This document shows positions 1-13,500 of a DNA stretch of 64,000 bases, in pieces. The stretch spans positions 463,001-527,000 of the forward strand of contig JAIGNY010001187.1 in assembly GCA_020152595.1 (NCBI GenBank). Direction: 5' to 3'. The stretch comes from Chiridota heheva (Eukaryota > Echinodermata > Holothuroidea > Apodida > Chiridotidae). Positions within the stretch are counted from its first letter, which is position 1. The number at the start of each line of letters is the position of its first letter. Under the pieces are notes generated by a model. That model saw nothing but the letters and a program-made list of their open reading frames with translations. It did not search any database and was not told where the DNA came from. The position numbers and the translations under genes are program-made.

Positions 1-485
1 TGAAGGCCCACTCTTATCCCAGGTTTCCTTGGTGTAATCGCATGAAAGCACATGACTCCCCTTGGACAGGACGCGAGTCCATACATACTGAGGCCATGTA
101 GGTCCATCAGGCTGGTCCTTATCCCCGGTTTCTTTGGCATAAGTGGATAAGAGCACAGGACTCCCCAGTCCATCTATACTAGAGCCATGAAGGCCCATCA
201 GGCTGGTCCTTATCCTCAGTTTCCTTGGCGTAAACGGATGAGAGCACAGGACTCCTCTTGGACATGATGCCAGTCCGTCCATACTAGAGCCACGAAGGCC
301 CATCAGGCTGGTCCTTATCCTCGGTTTCCTTGCCGTAAACGGATGAGAGCACAGGACTCCTCTTGGACATGATGCCAGTCCATCCATACTTAGAGCCATG
401 AAGGCCCATTAGGCTGGTCCTCATCCTCGGTTTCCTTAGTGTAAGTGGATAAGAGCACATGACTCCCACTGGACAGGACACCAGG
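1..485 (-). repeat. Tandem copies of a SINE body segment
   Basis: About five imperfect copies of a 90-105-bp unit, each with aggctggtccttatcc, a gagcaca(t/g)gactc block and atgaaggcccat. The unit corresponds to the body of the SINE at 2585-2845; a single-copy continuation runs to about 535. Confidence 0.65.
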
Positions 486-1196
486 AATTAACCTACAGCA
501 CTGGCTAGAAACCTACCAAGGATTGAATCTGAGACAGAAGAGTAGGGATGGAAAATAAAGCAGACCATGGCACCAAGGTGGAATGATCCCTGTAATTTTG
601 GCAGGTCTCCAGAAAGAAAAGAGGAAAACAAACAAACAAACAAACAAAAAAGGAGAGGAAAAGGGTGGAAAAGATGATTGGTTATGGGTCATTCCATGTC
701 ATGTCAATTTAATATGCTATGTAAGTGTAAAAATGGGAATTTAAGAGAAGTTAAAGATTTTGATAAAATTTGCATTTTGGGATCAAAATTTATCAAATGA
801 AGTGTCAGTACCAAGGCTCTGAAATTGATATGTATGCAACTAGTCCCATGCACAGGGGAATAAAGCGTATTATTAGCATACTTTATTGTAAAAATATAAA
901 AAAAGAGTTCCAAAAATCAACAAAATTACATAAAAAACTGCTCTTTTAGACAATTAACAAAATGTATGTGCATTTTTAAGGCAGAATATTTTTTTACTTA
1001 TTGAGAGTAGATACTAGTGAAATTTGTTTTATACATGGAACACTTAATACATTTAAAGAAACAAATATAATTCCAGCTAAATAACACACTAAAGTTCTAT
1101 TTTCGCAAGTCCAAAATGTACACGGAGGTCATTTTGATCACTTTGTATAAAAATTGTGTGACAAAATATTGAATATGCTACTAAAAACCAACTAGC

Positions 1197-1690
1197 CAAC
1201 CTAGAGCTCTGATATGTTAGATATTGTTACTCCATATACAATAAATTTATGATTTAAGCTTATTAATGGTACAACAAATATTTATATTTAGATCTAAAAA
1301 CCCACAAGAAATTGCCCTTTTTCCAAGCCTGAGGTGCCTTTTTGAAAATAAAATATTTTCTTTATTACTAACAGCAGACAACTGATATCTTTTGAATACT
1401 AGAATACCATATTTTCTCACAAACATTTGTAATTTGTGTTAAATTACATTTTTAAATATAAATATATAATTTAATTATAATATAAATATATTTATATACA
1501 AATATAAATAATAACCACCACAAAATCCACCCAAAAGGTCACCCACTATTTTTGCATCACAAATTGTCCAACCTAGATCTCTGAAATTTCAGATATTGTT
1601 ACTCCATATACCATCGTCTTAGGTTGTAAAATTTCAATGGTTTTACACATGGTTAAGAAGTTATATCTATACCTTAAAATCCACAAAATC
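1197..1690. repeat. Imperfect duplication, period about 372 bp
   Basis: ccaacctagagctctgatat and tattgttactccatata at 1197-1240 recur at 1569-1612 as ccaacctagatctctgaaat and tattgttactccatata. Confidence 0.55.
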
Positions 1691-2584
1691 ACAAAACACT
1701 GTCATTTTCAACAATTTGATTGTGAGATTGAAAATGCTCTAAACTGAAAACAAAAAAGAAAACCAATGCCATTTTTGGCCCAGAGATGGAAAAACTAATA
1801 TACTAATATTATGTCAAGTTTCAGCCATTAATATTTTCACCCTTTTTTGCAAGGACCCTTGAACCCTTTAAAAATTGAACTTTTCACAATTTTTTTAACA
1901 ATTATTTGTATTCTTCTCAAAATTTAGAACACTTGACCTGAGAGCACAGCCTAGTGCCAATTTTAAAAAGATGTGAGGTAAAGAAAAGAAATTATTAGGA
2001 AATTTGTGTTTGTCGAAATTCAAAATGGCTGCCACAAATATACATCCATATCTCAAAAACAACTTGAGCAATAGAGTTAAACTTCAATTATTTTTGAGGG
2101 GGAATTTGACAATATGAGCGGAAATCCCGCACCTTTATGTGAATACTGTTCCACCTCTACAATAGAGTGGGAAAAGTTGAAACTCGATCAACTGAGTCAT
2201 TTAACCACTGAGTTACTAATTCATTAACAGCTTCTCTGCATGCTTTAAACAAGTTTGCATGAATGTTAACATACTGCAGCATGAGTCAGACCAAGAGGGA
2301 GATTCCTCCTCGCCAGGTATCCCCATCAATCTTTCACAAGTATGCCTGGAATTTAAATCCCCATCCCTAACTACTGTACAGCAGGCTGCATACCAAGGAG
2401 TGTACTGCATAAGGTTGTTAAATAAATTTTAGCACTGTTTATTGTTACATGAAATGATGAATAACACATATAATCTATAAATATATTGTTGTTAAATAAA
2501 GAGGATTTAATATACATAACTATACTATAAAGTCAATTTAGGTATCAATTTGACCGGTTTTGGTGTGTTTTAAAAGCTAAAATC

Positions 2585-2845
2585 ATCCAAGCCATTAGGC
2601 TCTTTGAGCTGGTGCTTATCCCCGGTTACCCTGGCACAAGCGATGAGAGTACACTACTTCCCCTGGACAGGACGCCAGTCCATCGCAGATTAACTCCGCA
2701 GCAGTGCTGATACTCATTTTACAGCTGAGTGGACTAAAGTAAGTAAAAGCTCAAGGACACAATGCAGCGTTCACGACGGAAATCAAACTCGGTACCTATC
2801 GAATACAAGCATGACTCCTTAACCACTGAACCACAGCACTTCTTT
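2585..2845 (-). mobile_element. tRNA-derived SINE
   Basis: Read on the minus strand from 2845, it opens with a tRNA-like head: tggttcagtggttaaggag (A box-like) and ccgagtttgatttccgtc (B box-like). The body follows with tggactggcgtcctgtccag and ends gataagcaccagctc. The body is the unit multiplied at 1-485. Confidence 0.6.
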
Positions 2846-4004
2846 GTGATGTGTTACATTAACTTTATCTTGAAATAGTCATAACAGGTCAATTTAGGTA
2901 TATCACTTGGACTGGTTTTGATGTGTTTCGTTTACTTTTTAACTAGTCACATGTCAGTTGGGCATCATTTTCACCACTGTTGTTGACATATTGTATTTTT
3001 TTCGTTAGTCACAACTATCAATTCAGGTATTACTCACCATTTTCATGTGTTGCTCTTACATGTTTAAAATAGTTAAAACAGGTCAGTGTGTAATCTACAG
3101 TACAATAAAGCTATTAATGAACTTAATAATAATTATTGAACTTAATAATGTTTGTTTGTTTGTTTGATGAGGGCTTAACGGCACCACGACAACTAGGGTC
3201 AAATTGTGCCAGAGAGGCTAGATCATTCTAGAGGTAGGAAGGAAAGAAAACAGGGAGAGTTTGAGAGAAACACGAGAACTTAAGTCAGAAAGCTGGGATC
3301 GAGAGAAGAGTTGCATGGGAGAAGAAGAAAAAAAAGGTAGAGAGAGAGTGTGGGAGAGGAGGACTAAATATGGCTGTAGAGGGAAGCATGATGAAGGAAG
3401 GAGATAATTATGAACTTTATACTTTGAGCTTCTATACTTTGATTTTCTGTAATATATAGTGACAACCATCTTTTTACTTATGCATAAAGCTGAATGTTCA
3501 CTCATAATATAATATTATTAAAAACCTAAAATAATAACCGTGCTAACTACAATTCTAATTGTTTTAATTTTGGATTATCTTCTTGTAATTGTTTTAGATG
3601 GCGGGGCTGATTAACTTCCTTCTGAGTATCTTTCCTACAATGTATTTCTTGCCAAACAAACTGATAAATCAACAGTTTCCTGACATATTCCCAGAGGTCC
3701 ATGATATATGCATGAACATATGAACATGTTATATTCTTTATGTACACTGTACACAATGCTTACCAAATATGTTCTACCTATGTTTGTTGGTTATTTTCAA
3801 CATATGGCTTAAGATAAAAGATTACTGTCTGTCAACAAGAAACAGTTTTAAAAGCAGTAAATATGTAGTATGGTAGAGTAATAGATGTATGAAAAGGATT
3901 AAGTTCTGTCTCCAGTTTGAAGTGCATTATGGGATTGAGCTATAAATAATTAGCGGACATAAAATCAAGTCACGTAAGGAAGACATCTAGAAAAGTGCAG
4001 CTAT

Positions 4005-4520
4005 TCAATTCAATTCAGTTTATTTACTTGATAGGCCACCAGCCTTTTCATATTTACAACATGGCAATGCTGACAGCAACAAAATAGAACATAAAATACA
4101 TAAATTTTCAACAAACTTAAGATAAGTCTGATTATGAAACTAATCATATGAATCAATTTCTCTTTGTAATACCCAACTTTCTCTATAAAATGACATATAA
4201 AAGGGATTTGCTTTTTGTGCGTAACATAAAATGGAATCTCTGAAGTGATGGATTTAACATAAAAATCCTTTAGAATATACAATGAACTTATTTCAGAAAA
4301 GCATGGACATTCAAGCAAGAAATGAAAGTTTGAGTTTGTGCATGTTACAAAATTTGCAAGTGTGATTTTCACGTGGAATTTTGTTACGACAGCCTTTATG
4401 TATTTCGAGATTAAGACAACCACATCAAAACTTGAATAGCAATGAGCGTAATTTGTTGGACTGGATGTGCGCAATATAAAATTCAAATTCATTATGGGTT
4501 TTGATTTCATTATATAAGCA
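4005..4520 (-). mobile_element. Possible LINE-derived sequence with AATTC tail
   Basis: An open frame of 166 codons on the minus strand, rich in Phe, Ile and Cys, ends by an attcaattcaattcagttta tail typical of retroposon 3' ends in invertebrate genomes. No RT motif can be named. Confidence 0.3.
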
Positions 4521-5019
4521 AAGACTATTCATAGAAGTAATTTTTGTTTTCCAAGTCTGGTTAATTACAGTATATCAATAATTCTTTGCAGGAATCTTGC
4601 TAAATAGAGAGTATCATTAATAATACATTGATTTAACCAGACATCCCTAATTTCAGAATGGCAGAAAGTAAAAATTTCTACAAATGATGCATCCATAGAC
4701 TTACACATTACATACGTAGACCTCTCCAGTCATGCACTCACTGAACTGGTCTCTAGAACCTATTCCACTGGCAGGAAAGTACTTCACATTCATAGAACAA
4801 ATCACTTTCAACAGAAATAATTTAAATTTTGTCATGAGTGATTAAGAGTATTTGGAGTTTTTCAACAATAAGGGACAATTTCACTATTGAACAACAAATG
4901 TTCCTGCCGTGCTTAGGAGAAAAGATTATTTATGACTTGACCCAGGACCCAGGCCACTCAGATAAAATCTGAAATCCAACCTTAAGAGTCATTGGGAAAA
5001 GAACCAGTCAAGCAGCTCA

Positions 5020-5460
5020 GGAGGAGTCAGGTAGCTCAGTTGGTAAAGCACATGACTGAGATGCTGGAGGTACCCGGTTCAAGCTTTGGACAGGTCAAAC
5101 CAGTTTTTCAACAGCTATGCAGACAGATACGCCAATCATCAAAGCGGAAGTACATCATTTGCAGCTCCTGCTCCTCATTCAGTTGTTGAGAAAAGTGGCA
5201 ATGGTTGAATGGTGCTCGCCGTCCTTCGGAGGGGATGTTAAGCCGTCGGTCCCAATGGCAGGACAGTCACACCCTACCTGGTTCTCTGAACACTTCTCGA
5301 AAAAAATAGGGTGAAAACCCGGTGTTCATCCACTTCCATCCCAATCACATGAGACTGGCATCTGTTATGCAGGCTATAGCTTGGCGTCTATGCTCCATAT
5401 AGGAGTCTTGCTGAGTTCCCGTAAGGGAGGATCAAGAACTAACAAACTAACAAGCATGCA
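5020..5460 (+). mobile_element. tRNA-derived SINE with conserved central block
   Basis: The head gtagctcagttggtaaagc (A box) and acccggttcaagctttgg (B box) is followed by a GC-richer block with ccttcggaggggatgttaag and ccgtcggtcccaatggcagg. The tail is aactaacaaactaac. The central block resembles the deeply conserved SINE domains described in several animal phyla; the exact named domain is from memory and unverified. Confidence 0.65.
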
Positions 5461-5583
5461 CCAGATTTAAATTTTACAGCTTCAAAGTGTGCATAAACAA
5501 ATCCCAAATCATTTGTACATGCACATGGAGTTATTACAATAACTGAACATTTCCACAAATCAAAAGCCGATTTTTAAAAACAA

Positions 5584-5850
5584 AATACCATATTTGATGT
5601 AATAAGCTCCCAGGGTGCTTACAAAAATAAAATTGCTGCACTTTTAAGCCCAAAGTTTTATTCCTGATAAGCGCCCGTGTTCAGGGGCCACATACAGTAT
5701 GCTATTTGAACTGCACTGTACATTATGTGAACTGGTTATTATACTAGTCCCACAATAACCAACACAAAAACATCAAGAGCGTCACATGGAAAATAACCAA
5801 AGAATTTAACAAAATTGAAGTATTTTAAGTCTTCAAATTAATCAAATGAA
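5584..5850 (+). mobile_element. Repeat D, right-truncated copy
   Basis: accatatttgatgtaataag, then gataagcgcccgtgttcagg and ggggccacatacagta, homologous to 39614-39915 but lacking the right terminus. Confidence 0.6.
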
Positions 5851-7138
5851 TTATCTTAGCAGACTGGCAAAATTTGTGCAAAAATTTTAGACTGGCATCA
5901 CAGGAAAGAAAATTTCACAAACAATCTAAATATGTTAAAAGAATTAAAAAATCCTCCGTTTTCATTATTCACAAGAAAATGATACAAGCTCAAAAAATGT
6001 AAGCAATTTTTACCTAATTTTGCCTAAAATTTGCAAATTTGCATTTTCATGTCAATATTTTCTTGTATTTTGAATTTTTTCTTGAAAAGTTAATTGTCTT
6101 AACATACACATAAACCAAACTTGTAGTGATAGAAAACAGAAGGAAAGTTGTAAAAATTAAGTTTAAAAACAAGATTCCAAAAAATGTGCAGTCAGGTTTT
6201 AAACCCTTCGTCTTTTAAGGGTTAAAAGTAGTGAGGATGTGGTCTGGTTATACTAAGGTAAATTAAATAAAGTGTTGTGTTCATATTAATTTTGTGATTT
6301 GCATAACAATAGAGTTTTGTGGAATCGGTTTAGCCAGGTCAGATATGTATGGTTGGGAGTTGTTTTTGCATTATTAATTACCTGGATTGATACTTACAAT
6401 TGCCAACCATGGACATGTAAGTCTTAACACTGTTTTTTCTAATCCATCTTACTTGTAAAAACATGAATTGTTACTAATTGTAGAATGAGAAAAAAATATA
6501 TATGCCAGGCGAGATTTACTAACTTCACATTTCTAGTTTAATGTGTATAGGCCACACTTGAAATAGCAACCAAAGGGGTCATTAGTGTTAGGCTGTAAAG
6601 AAAGAACCTTGTTGAATTTTGACTCTTATTTTAAAACTCTCCCATCCCTGGTCATGAACTTCTTAAAAATGGCAAGATAAATTCGTTAACAATCCATTCC
6701 CCACAAACAACTTCAAGTAGGTGCAAAATCAGGGGAAATTTGAAGCTCCAACTAGCTTGAAGAAGGAGCAAATCCAACTGGTATGGAATGTAAGATTGCT
6801 AGAATGGGAAGAAGGAGAGGAGGGGGTGGGGAGTTCGAGTAAATGCAAAACATAAACTCTTTTCCTAAACTTTATAATAAAATGTTCAATATTTAAATGT
6901 GCACCAACTTGTACATTAAGACAAACCTTTCTGCACTGCACATTTAGCATGCACATCACCTTCAACTCTTCATTCCAATCCTGGAGTGGAAATCTTATAA
7001 GCAACAAACATTCAAATTTTGATGTATAAAATAAATATTTCAATGGGCAATATGCAACTCTACAGAATAAGCCTACAGAAAAACTACAGAATACACAAAA
7101 ACTACATACAAATTTAGGCGGGGCTTATATGCACGGTC

Positions 7139-7262
7139 GCCGTGCCTGTAAGAATTTTGTTAAAATTGAAGGCACGGCTACGATGCCTGTAATAATTTTG
7201 TCAACATTATAGGCACTGCTGCCGTGCCTCTTAGAATTTCATCAAAATTAAAGGTATGGCCG
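7139..7262. repeat. 41-bp repeat, 3 copies
   Basis: Unit gccgtgcctgtaagaatttt, aaattgaaggcacggc; the ends of each unit (gccgtgcc/ggcacggc) are complementary, so each can form a hairpin. Confidence 0.8.
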
Positions 7263-9002
7263 TCGTGGGAGGGGGATGGCGCTTTCTGAGTAGTGCTGAT
7301 ATCTAAATTCAATCATGCCCACTTTCAGGGTTAAAAAAACCACTCGTCTGCGAGCAAAAAAAACTTGTGGCGAGCACAAATATCATAATATACTACAATA
7401 GTCACTATACTTAAATAAAGCTGTATACATATAAATGTATAAACGATTTGCGAGAAGGCTTATTTAGTATTTTTCCAACCCTGCCCACTCCCCCCCCCCC
7501 CCTTCAGGGGTGTAGTCAGCCTTTCAGATTGCTGGGAGGGGGGTTTGCCAAGGGAAATATTTTGACCTTTTAGCATATTTTCTAGACCATTTAACCTTTT
7601 TTTTTTTTTCCTTTTTTTTTTTTGGGGGACACTCCTCAAGAACAAGGAATGTTTATGAATTTGATAATATCTTCTAAAAATTGCCACATTTAAAAAAAAC
7701 ATAACATCCCTGATGGGAATTGAACCTAGAAGCTCATGCACATTGTACACGTGTCTGATGTACTACCATTTGTTATAGATTGAGTGGTCCAGACTGTAGA
7801 GTTTGGCCTGCGCAAAAAAATAACAACAAAGGGCTATTTTCCGTCCCTGCATTTTCCTGGTTGTCTCTAAATCTGTGCATAAAATTTGGCCATTTGCAAG
7901 ACATATCCCGTACAAAATAGTACCTCTCTTCATCTGCAACAACAAACAACCTTGTCTACTTGGCTATAGATACTTCACTTCACATTATGAGCTTGTCAAT
8001 CACAACCCGTATATTTCTCAAAATTTCAGATGCTACAAATTTACATACAATCCAGTTACAACTTCCATTATCAGTCTTCCAACAACCATTCAACAATTGC
8101 GTAACAGCTACTGGTCGGCATTTACATGGTAAATATGTTTTGGAAGGATACCACTATCTCTGCTGGAAGTGTGTCATTTTTCTGGTACAACAAATTCAGA
8201 TGTCAGAACATGATGAGTGATGAGGCTTGATGTCTAGTTCCTCTATAAGAAACCTAACACTGACAGGTAAAATTTACATAAATTTATTGTTATTCATCTG
8301 AAAATTTCTGCACACAATTTTGTGAAAGCAGGAAAATTTGTGCACATATTCACTGTTCAACTTTGCATTCCCCTTAAAAATCTGCGCATTTTGAACGATC
8401 GTTTTTTAATTCCCCGCGCAAGAATTTTATTTAGTCTGGTGCTGGTGAGTGGTGAATTTAATATTCTTAATTATTGCCAGAATTTATCACCCGTAGTACG
8501 GGAGCCCGGGAACATCGCTGATTAATCGATCATGTCTGTTTCTAGGCTAAGGTATTTTACAAGACAAGCACGGCGGCCGTGTCAGTATGACTTTGACAAA
8601 TTTGTAATGTTGAACTTAAGAAGTAAAATTTAAAACTAAAACTCTAAAAGCTGTCAAGTGGTAGGCTACTTGAATTTTAAGTAGGTCTAGGCAGTATGAC
8701 TTTTGTTAGTGTCTAATTTCAACTATCATGGAGCTACATCAGGATGAAAATGATCTATTTTCTCATGCATTGTCTGTCTTTAATTATTTTCAGGCCTGCT
8801 CAAAATTAAATAAATCAAATATGTGGACCTTGCTTCAAGTTCAGGTAGAAAGTCATTCAAAATAAAATACGATAGGCCTAATAAATGAAATCAAAATCAA
8901 ATTTGATACCATTGGTTGAAAATTGTATAGGCTAGGCTAAGCCAGTTCATGCAGGCTAGGCCGTTCGGTGCCAAACAGTGTGTAATGTTTTAACGTTACT
9001 TA

Positions 9003-9122
<120 letters not shown>

Positions 9123-9387
9123 TTACTGTAAAATTATGGAACACGATACAATTTCTATGAATGAATTGCGTGAACCAAAGACTATCGCATCATTGATATT
9201 GTAAATATCTACTTTCACGATCAACAATAGACAGATAGATGGAATTTTCTAGCAGCCGGCGAAGTCGTTCTTCCTTTTTTTTATTCATTAACCAATGTTC
9301 AGGTCGTACTAGCTTTTGTATGCAGCGCACATGTACACATTGCGTAAAGTTCGAAGGTCACACTTCCGTGCTTCCCGGCTGGCTCTA

Positions 9388-9404
9388 GAACTTCCAGAAT
9401 GTTC
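9388..9404. promoter_or_regulatory. Heat-shock element upstream of the HSPA4-type gene
   Basis: On the plus strand TTCCAGAATGTTC (9392-9404) is three alternating nGAAn units with exact 2-nt spacing, the binding pattern of an HSF trimer. A further GAA lies at 9388-9390. It is about 280 bp upstream of the HSPA4-type ATG. A second, dimeric site GAATTTTC is at 9242-9249. Heat-inducible control is inferred from known HSP110 biology; the site also adjoins the tail of a LINE. Confidence 0.55.
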
Positions 9405-9409
9405 AGGAT

Positions 9410-11035
9410 CTGATCTGAATCTGAATCTGAAACGGTTAAGTCGGCAAAAATCCTTCAAGAGGACATGAACGCCAACCGAGCGTAAAAAGTATGAGTAAAA
9501 AATAATATAAAAAAAACTAGTTAGCAATACAGGTGTTAGTAAGTTTAGCTTTGAAACAGTTGAGACTTAGTGCATGAACAATGTCTGACGGTAAAGCATT
9601 CCAATCCTTTAGTGTGTGAGGGAAGAAAGAGTGTTTATATACATTCTTTTTAGCATAGGGAACCTGGAAATTAAGGTCATGATTATTTCTTGTATTAGTT
9701 CTAACGGTGGGGATAAGTTCATCTTTATTGATGGCGACAAGATTGTTATTGATTTTATATAGCATATGTAGCCGGGTGTTGTATCGTCTTGTTTTAAGCA
9801 GGGGCCAATCTAATTTATAAAGCATGTTTTTTACACTAGATTTATAAGAGTAGTCTGCCATACAGAACCTGGCTGCTCTCCTTTGAATAGATTCAAGTTT
9901 ATCCACATCGCACTGGTGATGGGGGTCCCAGACTGCAGATGCGTACTCAAGTACTGGCCTGACTAGAGCTTTATAAGCAGTGGATTTAACGTCGGTGGGA
10001 CAGTTTGAGAGGTTACGTTTTAAAAGGCCAAGTATAGAGTTAGCTTTCTTGGTTATGTTATGTATATGTTTATCCCATCTAAGTTTATTATCAATTTCAA
10101 CACCTAGGTATGGGTGGGAGTTGACATGTTTTAGTGGCTGGTTGCATAAGGTATAAACAGGTGATTTAAAGCATTTCTTAGAGGAAATTGACAAGATGTA
10201 GCATTTGGAGGGGGTTGAAATTCATTTGCCATTTGTTTTGCCATTGTTCAAGTTTGTTAAGATCATCTTGGAGGATTTGTTGGTCAGAGGGGTTATCAAT
10301 TGTTCTGTACACAAGGCAGTCATCAGCAAACAGTCTGACTGTGCTGTTTATATTATCAGGGATGTCATTTATATATAAGAGGAAAAGTAATGGACCCAAG
10401 ACAGTACCTTGTGGTACACCAGATAAAACCTGTTTAGAATCAGAGATTTCACCATCGCAAACAACACGCTGGATGCGGTTGTTGAGGAATGATGCAAACC
10501 AGGCCAGAAGATTTCCATCAATGCCATAGGCAGAAAGTTTGGATAACAGGCGCTGGTGGGGACTTTATCAAAGGCTTTTGAGAAGTCAAGAATAGCCATA
10601 GAGACGTTACTGTTTTGGTCAATTTGTTTAGAGATATCATTTATTGTTAAGAGGAGTTGTGTTTCAGTCGATCTTTTTGCACGGAAGCCATGTTGTAAAT
10701 CAGTTAAGATATTATGCTCATCAAGGAATTTCATCACATGTGAGTGGATTATATGCTCAAGGATTTTACTACAAACGCAGGTGAGGGAAATAGGTCTATA
10801 ATTAGCTGGGTTTTGTTTATCACCTTTTTAAAAACACTACATATGTTTGCTTCTTTCCACTTGTTAGGGATAGTACCATTATCGACAGAGGTTTGAAAGA
10901 GATCAGTTAGAATTTCATAGAGGTCATCAGCATGTGCTTTTAGAAACCATGGTGGTATTTGGTCAGGACCTGAGGCTTTGTTGGGGTCTAGGTTATGCAG
11001 TTGCTTTTTGACACCTTCTGGGATAAGACATCAGC
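9410..11035 (-). mobile_element. Non-LTR retrotransposon (Jockey/CR1-like), reverse transcriptase part, 5' truncated
   Basis: The minus strand encodes consecutive RT blocks: NLDPNKASGPDQIPPWFLK, ANYRPISLT, LQHGFRAKRSTETQ, AILDFSKAFDKVP, SGVPQGTVLGPLLFLLYIND, the catalytic RLFADD (10319-10330), then the thumb region with YLGVEIDNKLRWDKHI and PVLEYASAVWDP. It ends at a stop and a short TCAGAT-repeat tail near 9410-9430. At least three single-base indels break the frame (near 10810, 10555 and 10210). No endonuclease domain is present, so it is a 5'-truncated dead copy. It lies between HSPA4-type exon 1 and PLK4. Confidence 0.9.
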
Positions 11036-11089
11036 TGTAATCGATTTCCCCTTAGATTGCAAGCGTCGTCCCAATCGAAAGGTGAAATT

Positions 11090-11360
11090 GGGTATATATT
11101 TACATGAAATTGAAAAATGTGCTACATTGGATATTTCAAGTTGGTAAATTTCCTTGAAAATTGGCCAAATTTTTCCGAAAACTGGACTAAATCACCGTAA
11201 ATTGACAAAATTGTAGAAAAATTTCCGAAAAGGTAGGACATTTTGTGAAAATGAAAGAAATTTCTGGGAAATTTCTAGAAAATTGAGGGGGATTTCCCAA
11301 TTAGCAACTTCTAATGGAAAATTAACTGCAGTGTAATTTTTCCACTTGTCACCGGAAACA
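11090..11360 (+). repeat. Dispersed GAAAATTTCC repeat family H
   Basis: Irregular about 20-bp repeats of gaaaatttcc(g/a)gaaaa, ending with aatttttccacttgtcaccg. The inverted relative at 55905-56170 has cggtgacaagtggaaaaatt. Confidence 0.6.
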
Positions 11361-13019
11361 TTGTTGGGTTTTGCTCCTCCTGGGCCCAGGCTACGCCGCA
11401 GCCGACAGAATCTTCAACCGGGTGTCTTTATATGACGTCATAGCAGAGTAGACGCTTTTAAATCAATTCACTTTATTTTTTTCATTATCATAATACTCGC
11501 GCGGCCTTGTAACACACGTGAGTCTGTGGTCAGTTGCGAGACGATACGGAACTAATTATTCTCAATATTGAAAGCTATGATAAAGGAGTCAAGTTCGGGG
11601 TCCTTTTTGTACCAGAATGTTATAGATTTGGGATATTTTGTAATTTTTTCCAAAGAGTACCATCTAATATTTCTCGGATGAGGGTACTTTTGATAGGTCA
11701 CCAGAGGTTTTGGCCCCTTTTTTTAGGCCGAAGTGAGGAGGTGTTGTACACCCTCACCAAATCACTCAAATTCTGGTATGGGTCCATGGTAAAATAGTTC
11801 CCCATGGAACTGTTTCTGAAGCAGATCTCGTCAAGTTTGGATATGAATAGTCAAGACCTACCTATTCTCTACTATTCCTGAAATTCGCAACTTCCCAGCT
11901 TCTTGTCCCGTAAAATGGGACCTCTCGAAAATATTTGTATTAGCCCATATGCCGATCAAAACCTCGGAATTACGTCGCGTTTTGATTAAAATAAGTCGCG
12001 TCGTAATTGGAATTACGTCGCGTCGTAATTATATTTATTCAACGACCCAAATATTTACCGGCATATGCTTCCATACAGACTTGAATTTGAAGTTGAAGTT
12101 ACATGCTGACATGTGAGGCATGTTTCGGGGATTTTTTCTAGAAGCATTTATTTCACGAAGAAACAGTGACAAATGCAAAGAAGATTAATTGGATTTTATC
12201 CGGACTTTCACATCGTAACTTTTGAATTAAAATTATGCTACCCAATTTGGTCTCACCAATGTTTGGAAGCAATTTAATAAATATCATCGTGTCAACATGT
12301 CAGTGGCCGAGCCTTAGCCTAAAGTGACCTTCGCTGTCTCTTATTCTTTAAATCAGTCCTACGCCGTAAGTCTAGCAACTGCTGCCACTTTCTTACTGAT
12401 AAAAGAAACAGTAGGCCTACTAGGGATTGTTTTTCGAACCTACAATCTTGGACAAAACTCGTTGAAACACTTTGTGAAAATATGTGATGTTTTTCATAAA
12501 GCTACTTTTCTATTGTAAATCATTCCACATTTATAAATCAGAAATGCTGGAAATTTTTTTCTGTTGCTTCTTCAATCTCTATTCTTTCAATTATAATTAA
12601 AATGTTAAAATTATAAGGACATTTTAATAATTTTATTGACGCCGCCATGTGTCCCCCTCCCCTACCTCACTATAATAATTGTCATCCCCTTCCCTCCCCG
12701 TCCCTATTCAATGTTGGCCATTGTTACTGTTTTTGCTGGAAATGACATTAAGAAAAGAATAAATTCAACATTGAAAGTAGGGGGTTACAATTCTCGGAAA
12801 AATATTAAAGAAGCAATACTATAACATATGAAGTTCTCAAAAAGCTGAAGTGTTCCAGCAGTTTTGTTCAAGAATATAGGCCTAGGCCTACTCCCAATAA
12901 AAATGTATTTGATTGTTCGACACTTCAGACGACTTGAGGGGAGGGTCAGAGTGTAGCAATCGGAAGGGGAACATGTTCATTCACCTTCCCTGTTGGATTC
13001 TTTCATTCAAGTTGGGAAG
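11361..13019. other. Intergenic, no gene recognised
   Basis: Between a LINE and repeat H. Contains a CRE-like tgacgtca at 11438-11445 and a near-palindrome of aattacgtcgcg units at 11970-12035. No convincing coding exon. Confidence 0.4.
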
Positions 13020-13500
13020 AACAAATTGGGAAATGGTTAAAGGTAAATTTAAAAAATTGATAAAATTGAAGGAAAATTTTGTCAATTATTAGAAAGTTTG
13101 GTAAATTTATTGGAAATTTTGGTAGGCTAAAATTTGGGAACATTTCCAGAAAACTGAAGGAAAGTTTCCACAAAGTAAAGAAGATGACCGGAAAATGAAG
13201 GAAATTTCCTAAAAACGAAGAAAATTTCCCGCAATGTGAAGAAAATTTCTCGAAATGAAAGAAATTTCTTGAAAAAGAACAAAATTGAACGAGATTTTGC
13301 GATTAGCAGCAAAGTTGATGGAAACTTGATTCATCAGTGCGATTTTCCCATTTGTAACAAGGAATTTTGTTGGATTGTTGCACCGAGAGGTGACTTTTTC
13401 TACACCCTTGTACAATGTTGATTGATAAGCGTTACCTTTATTTTGCCTCCCACCGTAAAGAGGGTTGTTGCCCCCACTCTCCCCCCCCCCTTCCTCCATA
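13020..13500 (+). repeat. Repeat family H, second copy
   Basis: aaatttcccgcaatgtgaag, aaatttctcgaaatgaaaga and similar; ends gcgattagcagcaaagttga, related to 11310. Confidence 0.55.

Noticed and set aside
7460..7750. Lys-rich minus-strand frame as a possible HSPA4-type exon
   Set aside because: The lysines come from a homopolymer T run and no HSP110 motif is present.
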